This document shows, in pieces, positions 36,701 through 48,700 of a DNA stretch of 64,000 nt. Position numbers and translations under genes: made by a program. Every line of letters begins with the position of its first letter. Position 1 is the first letter of the stretch. The notes under the pieces are model-generated. The model was given only the letters and a program-made list of their open reading frames with translations. It ran no database searches and had not been told where the DNA came from. This DNA comes from Mesaphorura yosii (taxonomy: Eukaryota; Arthropoda; Collembola; Poduromorpha; Tullbergiidae): NCBI GenBank assembly GCA_009869945.1, contig WIXG01000130.1, positions 124,001 to 188,000 on the forward strand, read 5' to 3'.

Positions 36701-39700
36701 GATTGATTCATTATTCAAATTCCTTTTGTAGAAATTCATAATGACACTAATCATAATCATGGCCAAAGCCATAGTCATAGTAATGAGGCCTTAAGAGCTG
36801 AGGCCTGACAATGCAATGCAGTGGAAGTGGAAACGGCAGTGCAAAATTCGATTCAATTCAAAGGAAAGCTTCGGTTTCTTTCGCCATGCGTTGCTGTCAC
36901 TTTTATCTCTTCAGAGTCAGAGATTCGATTTCAATGCGCTTCTTGCCTGCCTGCCTGCCTGCCATTCATATCGTGGAATGACGCATGGCATAGGAAAACT
37001 GCACGAGGGATCAGAATCAGAACTTTCACTCGTCGTGGCAAGTCCCTCGAGTCAAATAAAATCATTTCCACGTTCGCGATCTCAAATCAGCACCACAGCC
37101 TACCGCTGCTGCGTTGAGTTGTGGTTAGCGAACAGCGATTCGCATTCGCGTTCGCAGATGTGTCATGTCTTGAGAGCCTCTTCAGGCGAAATGCGAAGGA
37201 GAATTCTCACACTGTTTATTTTCGCAAATGGTAAATGGCAACGTACAGCAGGCTGGCAAATCAGCTTGAGGCTCGACAAGAAGTGCGTCGTAGAAAGCCA
37301 GAGCAAAGAGAATACGTGCACTTTTGTACTGCCATTTACGTAATACGTAAATAAATATAAACACAATTATTGAAAGTGTTTTATGATTCGATGAATGCAG
37401 GTCGCTGTCGGTCGCAGTCGCAGTCACTGTTGTGTAAATAATGAGCACATTTGCCATTTTGCCATTGACATTTTGTCGTGACAAATAAGGTCAGGATAGA
37501 GTCTGGCTTGGTGAAAAGGTCATCCAATCCAATAACATGGCAGTCTTATTTGTGCATTGTGTTTTGTCAGTCTGAAAGCGGCAGTCTGGCTTACCTCCGC
37601 AGGTTACCAGAAAGGTAGCTATAAAGAAACTAATCACGAATGCGTTAATACTCAAACAAGCGCTGCCCGCTCGAACGTCCTCGGTTTCGGTTCTCGGTCC
37701 TGGTCCAGGCCCCGGATTTTAATTAAATGTAAACATTAAAAACATAATTACAAGCTGACGAATGGTTTGGCTGGGTTTGAAGCCGCGGGCATGCATAAAA
37801 GGAGCCGTGCCGTGGACCACTTTGCTATGTAAAATTGTAAATTGGGCTCGAGTCAAATTAAAACTCATAATTGTAACCTTGCACTTTGCACTCCCACCGC
37901 CTGTCTTTGGGCCGGGTACAGTTCAGTTCATCGTCTAGCCTTGAGAGTGATTAAACTGTTGCATTCTTCTCGACATTTGTCACCTCATAAATTATGCTGT
38001 CGCACTGCCCGAAAAACATGAGCACGAGCATCAGCCCAGGCCCAACATTGATCACATGCTCGTCGTCGTCGCAAAATAAATGTAAACTTGCACGGCCACG
38101 CCATGTCCACGTTGCAGGCAGGAAAGAAAGACAAAATAAATACTGCGGGTTAAAAATAGAATGGCAATTCGCAAGCGCAAGCCAGAAAGAATCAGATAAG
38201 AATGAAGAGAATTCGAATCAAAAGTCGAATCGAAAGTGTTAAACTTCATGCTCGCCCTCTTCACGAATACGAAGATACGAATCGAAACCTATTGCTAGCA
38301 GATGCGAGCGCGATCTGATTGCAACTGACTTCTGACTTGCATCACAGGCGTCTCATTCATCATACGTCTGCTCCGAGATTAAAAGAAAATGATGGACGAT
38401 GATCTCCCCATCAAATACAATTTAGGGCATTTAGATTGAGGGAGATCGAATAGAATCACCTTTCAAGATTAATCATTCACGAGCAAAAGCACGAGCGGGT
38501 AACTTGACTGTATGGTTAACTGAAGCAGAGTTGAGAGTCAGTCGTCCATCAGTCTAATTGGGCCCATCGCCCGTCTAAAAATAGGAAGCAGAATTCCTCT
38601 CCTCGAGGCCAGGGAAAAGATGCTCTTTGCGCTGCTGTCTTGTGGCTACTCTTCTCGTGATTAGCACACAAGTGTTTTACGGCCTCCCAAATTACGAGAT
38701 TAAAAATTTATAAAACCATTAAACAAAAGCAAGACTCCTGGAGGCAGAGGGCTGAGAAAAGCAAGGCAGACAGGCACTTGGTCCGCCTGGAGAGCAGTAA
38801 GAGTTGAACTGAGAGAAGAGTGTAGAAAAGGTTAATTAATTCCAAGGAAGAGTTCACAGGGTAAAGAAGCAGTAGAGCACTGGAAAAGAGGGCTTGGCTT
38901 GGCCTGCCCATCCGTTGCGTTGGTCGACGTGAGCGAGGTGTTAAAGTGAGAAATTGCTCCGTACTTGGCTCGGCCACTTGAATTAATCCAATAAAACACT
39001 TTTCATCCTGATGCCGGCCGGGTATTTGCCGTTCCTTTGCTAATGCTATTGCTATTTGCTTGGCCTGAGTGTCAAATTAAAGCCTTTGATCTCGGGGTCT
39101 CTGCACTGGACTCCACTGACTTGACTGACTGCGTTTATCTTAGTAGCAGCGCGGCCGCCGCCGCGACGTGTTGCGTGTATTCAATTTCTCGTATTGATAT
39201 CTCTCGTTTACAGCCTCCCATGCCAGTGCCAGTGCAAAATGAAAAACAAAAATAAACTTTGACTTTGACTGCGTCAATGCCTTCTGCTCCTGGCTGGCAG
39301 TGGTAGCAGTGGCAGGGCTTTAAATATTTACCGTTTACTAGTCATTCTGAAAATGGAACTCCAAGCGATGCGTTGTTTTCGTATTCCCGTCGCGAGCCAC
39401 TTTATCACTCAAATTCATTTATGGCCGAGTCATAAATTCCCAAAAGGTTACAAATGCGAAGTAACGAAATGCAGTAATGATTAGGCTCCGGGATATTTAC
39501 TTGGCACTTCGCACTTGGCAGCATTCAGGCAGGCAGACTTCTTCATTCTGCATTGTGTGTACGCCTTGAGCTTTACCGCCACGCCACGGCTACGACACGG
39601 GCAATTAAGCATAATTAATGAGTGTTTGTCCCATTTGAAGCGATCGCCCATAAATAGCGAGGTTTTATTCCCATCCTAACGGCGACAGGTGACAAGTAAC

Positions 39701-42700
39701 GAGCGAAAACCCACGTAAAATAATTTAGCCATTAAGGTTTGACGTTCATTCATTTTTGTTGAAAATTTCTGCTCATTGATTAATAACTAGCTTTCTTATT
39801 GCTGTACGCTGTACTTTACTCGTACACGTACTTCTCGTATACACGAGACTTGCCCGAGCCATAATTACGATCGCTCGTGGATTCGGACATAAATCGATAC
39901 GGCATGGACATTGGCATTCAATGATTCGATGATTGAGGATTGCAACGACGAAGACTGTGGTCAAAGAATGGAAGACAGAAACGGAAGAGAATCGATTCAA
40001 ATTAATAAGTTACGATAGTCATTTCTTGGGGTTGTGCTTAATGCTTAATCGTGGTCCTGCATGCTACTCTTGTTCTTGAGCTACTTTCGACCTAACCTGG
40101 CCGCAGTACGCAGCAACTCGATTACTAACACGTTAAGTCCCCAATTTCTCATTTCATGAAGAAGCACAGGTGCAAATATGACAGTCATCAGTTTTCTTCG
40201 TCAATCGTGCCGTAATTGGATTGTGGCCCACAAACCACGAGTCGCATGAAATATTCAGGTGTATGCATGCCCGCCAGCCCCTGCCGCCGGACACGACGAC
40301 CTGAGTCCTCGTCTGTCCTCTACGCCTTTACCTGGCCCTCCACGTGCGTAGCCAGCGACTGGGACTGTCTGACTTCGATTTTCCACTCATGCAAGCTTGT
40401 CACCGTGTAAAATTAATGTGGGACATGTTGGGCCTCGAATTTTATTGACATGTTTGAGTTCGACATGAAATTTTTGCGGCGTGTGGTCGTGGACAAGCTA
40501 AATATAAAATAATGTTAAATAAACACGTAAACAACTCGACAAACTTTCTTTCGGTCTTCAAGCTCAAAGAAATGGCAAAATCTACAAACCCAAACCATGT
40601 CAAAGCCTAGGCAAGCAAGGTACTGCTTCGAACTTCAAGTCAACACGGAATACGAAATAACCAAATACATGAATCGGTCGAACTGAGAGTCCGTACGAAC
40701 TTGCACTGCCAGCACAAAGTAAACCAATTTGGGAGCCTGTCTTTTATCATTCCGTGTGTCAGTCGTGTCGCGTGCTTGAAGCATTTGAAGCAGCTTAAGC
40801 TTTTCCAATGTTCGCATTCGAATTCGAATTACAACTCTCAGTGGTTTATGTGGTTAGGTTTTGTTTCACGAGCACGAGTAGTACGAATTACGAATACGAG
40901 GATTAAAGTAACTTTGGTGAAGAAAGGCTCAGGAATTGCTGGAGCATGTGTGCGTTCTTTTGAAAATATACAAGTCAAGTCGTCGAAACTGAATTTTTGC
41001 GTTGTTTCAGTTGCGGCTTTCCAAAATTTATCCCTACTATGATATAATTGGCATGGCTGGGCTGAAAAATCAGGCAATTCTTAATTCAAGGGCCAATTTG
41101 AAAGGGTTTACGGGATACATGCGCACTACTATAAGTTACAATTAATTCTGAAACAGAAGGCCAACCTTCACCGTACGAAAAGAATATGTATGCAAATAGG
41201 TCAGTGGCTGACGAGACTGGTTAGGAATTCTTTGTCCAGGCTCCTTGCCAGAATTGGTCCGTTTCGTTCGTGCTCCCTGTTGGCTCAGCTCAGGATTCCA
41301 AATTGGTTCGTTTAAATGTTTTGACAGCCCAGAACATAAATCGCTGTTTGAGAATCCTAAACAGTTGTTGTTGCTTAACTGATTTTCTGAAGAGCGCTGT
41401 CCTTCTGTCTCATGCTTGCTTGTGAAATGCGAAATGAATTGAAGTCGACGTCGACGTGTATTGTGTAGGAGTTACCGACCGCTGAGCGCTGCGCTGCGTC
41501 ATGAATAATGAGGTGCGAGACAGATTCAGCCAAGCCATAGCCAAATTTTGAGATTTGCGATAATTTTCTCATCGGATCATGGCACAGCTTAAATTTGGCG
41601 TCTTGCGCTGCTTCGCTCGTTGTTCCGTCATGTCCTGTCATGTCATGTCAGGTCGTACTTGCAAGTTACCACTGAGGACTGACTGGTGACGTCTGACGTG
41701 CTGTTCATCTATACAAGACAAGTCGGACTAATTATCGTCCGCTTTCCTTCTAATTTTGCGGCTTATCGAATCCTTCCATCTGCCATTACGAAAAACCATG
41801 CCACGCAAAGCCACGGAGTGCCGTGTGCCAGGAAATTAATGCAATTTGTTCCGGTTCACAAACTGCGAAATGGCAAATAGTTTGCAGTTTGCGTATGCAT
41901 TCGCATTCACATTCGCACCACAACACAATACAAAATCGTTTAACGACTCAGCCTTTGCCCCTGTACTTCGTAGTCATTTGCCACGCCAAGCCACACGAAG
42001 CCATGCCTTGCAATGTTTATAAAGTGTGAAGTCAGGCGAGCCAGGCAAGTCAAGTGCCACTAACGGCATGACAGTGCGGTCGTGGTCGCGGTGGCTGGAA
42101 CTGGCGTGGCATGTCGTAAAAGTACATTTCTCCACAAAGCTCAAGAGCGATAACAATATTTTAGCTTATACTTGTGTATTGAGTGTAGGTGACAATTATG
42201 AGATGCAGCTCGAATTCGAAATTCTGTTATCCTGAAATTTGCTTGCTCGAGTAACCCAGATTGCAATTGTTACCTTTGCGCTAAAAATACGACACGGCAC
42301 GGCACGACGAAGGAGAGCTGCGCTGATAAGAGCAACCTTAACCCTGCACTGATTCAGATATCGACAATGGCACGAGTCTAATTTGGACCGGGAAGGAAAT
42401 TATTACGATAGCCAGCGTCCACTCCAGCAAGCCACGCGAAAGCATTTAACTCAGTTCTGGCCACGCGTCTCGCGTGTCTGCCGCCCGTTTAGCGAAAGCT
42501 CAGCTGCTGCGCTGTGCCCTAATTGTGCCCGTAATGGCAAATGACATTATCAGGTGGTCCGGTCCTTTCGATTTTGACTTTCATTACCACTGCCGTGTTC
42601 ATGTTCATTCGTGGCTCTGGCTGTGGCTCTTTCGTCATTTCGTCCCTGTCGTGTCGTGGTCTTGGAACGGCCGTTATCGTAAATCGGTGTGTCGTTCTCG

Positions 42701-45700
42701 TGACTTGCTTTATTGCGCACACGACGGTCATGAACCACCACGTTCGGGCATATGCTGGCTGGTTTTACTATTATTGTGAATCCCAAGTTTATCTAAAGTT
42801 ATTTTTAGTTCACCTTCGCCTTGTGCTTACTTTGTGTAAGTAGAATTGTTGAATTGTGTAGAATTCACTCGTGTAACCATTTAAAACGGGCATTCCGCGC
42901 TCGTCATTCGCTATTCTCATTTTATTCTTCGGGAGCCCACGTGCTCATCGTGTGCAGTGTCGTGTGCCTATGCCCAACCAAGTCATGCCAGCACGAGATT
43001 CCCAAACTCGAATTGCAGCTGCTCTTTTATTTCGTCTCGCGTGTAAATGCAATGCAAATGCAAATCCTTTTATGCTCTTTGGGGAATTACACGATGGCGA
43101 TGTCTGTCGATGAAAACGACGGCACTGGAAAGAATTAGCATTCTTTTAAACGCAACGCAGAGCAAATCGCGAAAACCGAGTGCCGTCGTTCGAGACGAAA
43201 GCGGTCTTGCGTTGCGTTACAATGAAATCCATTGCATTATGGCATATGTGACATGTCGAGCGTCAAATGTCAAGACTCAAGAACTCAAGATGCTTGACGT
43301 ACGTACTATTGAAATGAGTATTGATTAAATTCCGAAGCTGACGCGAGATCTTAAAAACCTTCCAACTTGGCATTCAAAATTAAAAGGGCCGGATTAAAGC
43401 AAGCAAATAGGCAAGGCCATGGGCGTAAGATTTTATGGAAATTCATGGCTCGCATGATTTCCGATTCAAATCCATTTTAACTGCTCAGCCAACTCTGCTT
43501 GATGCTTAATGATAATGAAGGCGTAGGATTTTGGGAATTTCGCCCTTCGCCTTCGCGTGAAAGCACGCGAAGGCGAATCAGCAGCGTCTCAGCGTCTGCA
43601 GGCTGCAATTTCTTAGTCTGGATTCAATCAGGGGAAATCTTTTGTTCTCGTGCATCGCTCGATCGAAATCGAGATCTGCTCCTCCTTCACGGCTGCTCGA
43701 CCAGCTAATTCGCATTCGCAATTCACACTCTTTGTGCTTCGCGCGTGCTCAGTCATCGAAAATCATGGTCCCGTGCACTTCTAAAGAATCACGCAATAGA
43801 CAATAATAGCAACGGCGACAGCCGTGCGAGTGAAGGAACTGGAATTTCAAAAGAAACTGGATCACGAGACACAGCGTTCACTTTCTTAGGAACGAGGCAG
43901 CAGTCCAAATTGAATCGGTGGCTCGTGTAATACGCCAGAGCGCTGAAGGAACTCCAGTTAATCGCGAAATTTACATGTAAACGTTGCTAATTCAAAGATA
44001 CCATTGAGTTTTATGCATTTTCTTTAATTCACACCAAAACCAAGTACAATTTGTCACGTTGCTGTATCAGTGAAATATCGGAAGACTTTCGACGAGTTTT
44101 GTAAATTCCACTCGAAAGGACAGGACAAATTTCCAGCGTGCAGTCATTCAATTTGACCAATATTTATGATCTTGTCTTTGCTCGGCCTGGCTTGGTCCGC
44201 CGCTGCGGTCAGTTCAAGTAGAAAAAGAAGTACAAATTGAATCTTAAGAGGTTTATTCTCCGGAATCTATTTCTTGCCTGCCTTGCGTTGATCGGCTGGT
44301 CGGTCGGTCAAGGAGTTAAGCCGAGATGATGAAGTAAGGATTCCTTTCGTGTAAAAGAAAGTGGAGAGCCTGTACTCCTTTCCATGTATTCTGTAAAATG
44401 ACTTGCTCAACTCACTGGAGCATTGTGCAGTGCCACTTTTATGGGTCTTTGGTTCTTCAGAATTTTTCCAATGTCTTTCACTTTACGTGTATCGCCGTCG
44501 TCTGTCTATTAAATTCCTGTACAATCGTTTACTCACCCAATCGCACTTTTCTCATGCGGGACTACGGGAGAGGAGACGGGTACGGCGTTACGGGAGAAAG
44601 CGACGGCGACGAGGACAAAGAGGTAGAAGAGAATTGAGTTCATCATGAAAATGGTGGCACGATTCTCTGGGGGTCAATTGCGCGCTTCACTTCACGCTGC
44701 TTCTGTTCGCCTTCTCCTTGAAATACTCGAATACTCCGCCATGCAATTGTGACAGGGCACCGCACAAGGCGTGAGAACGCGAACGGTTGACACTTATTAA
44801 TCATGCACGACCCACCATTTCAATGCAAATTGGACCCAGCGCCTTCGACGTGCCAAGTACGCGTCATGAATTTCAATCGGCCCGTAATTCCGCCACTCAG
44901 TCGTAATACTTTAATTTAAATTGCAATTTGCCATCATAATCTCATAAAAATGATGCATGGGCCCCGTCATTTCATGCATATTACATTTTAACAGCGTTTA
45001 AATTGCAATCAGCCTCTCCATCATGCCATGCCCGGCACTCGCCTCGCGCTGCCGGGCATGATTTACCATTTACACACTCGCTCGCGACTGCTGAGTGCAA
45101 AACTTTTAATTAAGTGAGCCTGAAGGCGCCCGGGCAAAGCATATTGACAATGACACTCTCCATCCAACTGCGACTGCCTGCTTAATGCTAAAAGTTTCCG
45201 TTTCAACTTTATGGACTCCATTCATCCATTCAAGAGCACAGCACAGTACGAGCAAAAGTAGATGAAGTGGTTAAAACTTTCGCCATTGTGCCGTACTCAG
45301 CCACATGCCACACAATGCAATGCGTCGAGATGAGGCACAGGCACCGCTCGCAGGCTGAATGCAACAGAAAAAGATAAAACTTTGTCACTCAGAATGCTCA
45401 CACTCGCACTGTTGTGATTACACCGCCATAAAGAATGCAATTAGAAATTTTCAACAGATTCAAATCGAAGCGGCGACGGTTTCGTTTCGAGTTTTGAGAC
45501 ATCCGAATCCTTGTTTTCTGCCTTGTCATTTTCGGGTGCGTGCGGTGCGGGCTTGTTTGGTTTGTTCGGCTGACTAACTAAGTTTTAATTGATTATCGAT
45601 TTCACATGTTTGCAGTTTGCAGACCTCGCCGGCCAAATTTAACTCGGCGTTCACATCTTAATTAAATATCATGGGCTGCTGAGCAAAATGGCAAAGGGCC

Positions 45701-48700
45701 GCGTTCCACTTTCAGTTTCTGCTTGAACTGAGCTGAGCGACAGAAGCGTCACGAAAATGATCTCGCAACTCGCAAAATGCCAGGACTCGAGAGACAAATT
45801 TACTTTGTGCGTAGAAAAGAACACTCTTGTCTCGTGTGGTTGAAGTTGAGTTGAAAGTGACGAAAGAAAGACGAAAATGGGACGAGGAAAGCAATCCGCC
45901 TGCCGCCTGCCTGCCTGCATCTCGAGAGGACAAGTTACAAGTATCGTGGCATTAGTCAAAAGGCTTGTAGCTTTAGCCTGGCTTTCCTTTCACCATTCGC
46001 ATTTGCCACTTATCGTGTCTTGTCCAGATTAGTCGCAGCAAGACACGATACGATAAGCTGCGAAAGTGATAAGAACCTGCTGCATCAAAGGAGCCAGGCC
46101 GCCTTTTGTAATTCATAATTTGCACTCGAATTAGCGTGAGCCGGCGCAGCGAGCAGATGGCAATTTGGCGTAATTTCGCCGTTTCGCGAAAACTCGCAGA
46201 ATTTGAAGTCAAATTTTGCAATTGCAATTTGCAACTTGTGTACTCATTCAGCAGGAAGAGCGTCGGCTCTCCCTGTCCGTGGGAATTCTCACTGGAATTC
46301 TAATAAAAGAAAATAAATGGCAACTGGAAATGGGAAACGTGTTGCAGACGCAGACAATTTGTCAGGTCGCCAACTCGAGTTCGTACGTGAACGTGATTCG
46401 AGTGAGCCATGCCACGAGCCACGTGGTGCGTGTTGGATCTTAAAATATTAGCAAATCACGTAAAGTAAAAGAATGCCAAATAGCAAATAGGGACGGTGCG
46501 GGGATCCGTCTTCATTAAACACAAATCCCAGGAAGAGAGGCTGGATAAATTTCTTGCACCAAGCACGTAACCAATATAAACTTCTTCTCTCTCATCGAGT
46601 CGCAGAGAAGATACATTTTACCATTTTACGCGAGGATGAGACTCTTCGTCTCTTCGCGAATCTCTAATCTTTAGTCTTTAAGCTTCACGTAGTTTGTTTC
46701 CGAGCCAGAAAAGAAAAGGAGCAAATTTGCCAGCCTTTGGAACTTTCTGTCTCGCCACGGCGTACGGAAAATTTACTCATGACGAGAATTTTGCAATGCC
46801 CGTGTCTTAATCTGATTTGACAAAGCTTAATTTCGGACTTACTTGCTTGTTTCGTGGTTTTGTGTCCAATTGCAGCCAAAATTCTCCACAATTCGTCGAC
46901 ATTTTCACCGGGCGAGGCGATCACTGCTAATAATTTTGATCTGAGCACTTTCATCGAGGGGCTGTGACGCAAATGCGGACTAAATCTGATACCAAACCGG
47001 TTTTCGCCAGAATTTTGCAAAACTCAGAAGTCGCAATTTTAAGGCTTCTGTTTCTAGCTCCCAGTTTCGAAGTTCCAATTCTAGTTTCCAGCTCCTTAAT
47101 TGAGACACGGCAAAACGCGGCGATGAAAGGAATTAAATCTCTTTCAATTCAGTTCAGAGGCTTCCCGAGTTGGCTGGTCGGGTTTTTGGATTGCCAAACA
47201 AATGCGAACAAGAACGGGAACACAAACACTAACAAAAACGAGTTTCGTTTTTGTGTTTTGTTTGCTTTGTGCTTCGGAACTTGCACGGTTTCACGCTTCA
47301 CGCTATGAGCTCACGATCACTGCACTGCTGAATCGAGTCGAGAGTTCTCAAAATCCAAAATCTCATCAAAATATTGCGTTTCACTTTCCCCGGAAAAATT
47401 TCCAGACTAAATTCGAACCAATGGGCCGCAATCTTGTACGTCGCGTCAACGTAATCACGAAGAATAAGAATTAATTGATGTCTTGCATTGAGCACAATTC
47501 GCAAATTGTAAAGGACTCAATTTCCCGACTCTGTTCATGAGTCACGGGAAATTTCGCCGACAGGAGCTCCAGCACGAAACGAATTCTGGTCGCACCGCTC
47601 ACGAAATGAGAGTGAAACTGAAACGCGATCCCGACTCGCAACGCAACGGGACTCGATTCTATTCTGCCATGTTCCGACTCTAGAACTAAGAACTAGAACA
47701 CAACGGACCCAACCAACCAAGTATGCCCGTGGAAAGGCGAAAACCGTGTATTTTTGCAATATTATTTACCAATCCAAGGCAAGAGTGCCACGCAGCTTGC
47801 AGTGCATGTTCTGGGTGCATGGCTTTAAGAACCAAAAATAAATTCACGTCTACTGACGAGAAATGCAATGACGGTGCAAATCGCAAGTCGCAAGTCAAGT
47901 CAAGCCGGGCACGGCACGATATTTTCGCCTTTGCGTTTACCTGCCTCTACCTTTCTGTTTCTGAATCCTGTCTCTGACATTTCTTTTCGTCTGAAGTGCC
48001 TTAATTTCCCAGACGCTCTTCACAATGAGTCTCAAGTGAAAAATTACGACAAACAACTGGAAAATTGGCAAATTGGTATTTTGCGGTCTGATACTTCATC
48101 AGAACGTCTCTCGAGTGCCGAATGGGTGTTAAGCGTTTGGTGTTGAGCAGGTCACAGATCGATTTTCCATGTGGGCTTAAGACTCAAGTTCATAAATTCC
48201 AGACTGACGATGGTGAGATATCTCGATATTTGATACTTGGTCTTGTTGCTCAATGTCGATGTCACGTCGCGTCGCGAGCCACGAAGCCCCGTTCAAGTGT
48301 CCTTCTTTTTCTTGTTTTGCTGCGTACCCGCTGTCCGCTTTGCCCCGTGTAATTTAATTAAGAAAAGTTTAGCAGTTTAGACACTCGACCAGAAAAGAAT
48401 TCGAGATCGCGATACAAACAAGTACCACCCATGCGAAGCATGCTGTGTGTGGCGTGGCTCATGTTGAGCATTTTTCACGCCACGTCGTAGCCGTCGTAGG
48501 ATTGGAGTTGAGTTATGAGGCCCAACTTTTCTTCATAAGCTCGATTTTTATTTCCTTTCGCGTCCCAAGTCCGGACCCGCATTTTATTAATTTCGGAGTG
48601 TAAATATTTACAGACTCGTACATCGTACTTTGCACTTCTCCTCGTGCGATGAAAGCAAAAAGCAGTAGTTCAATTAATATTTTTCATTTATGTTTTGTAT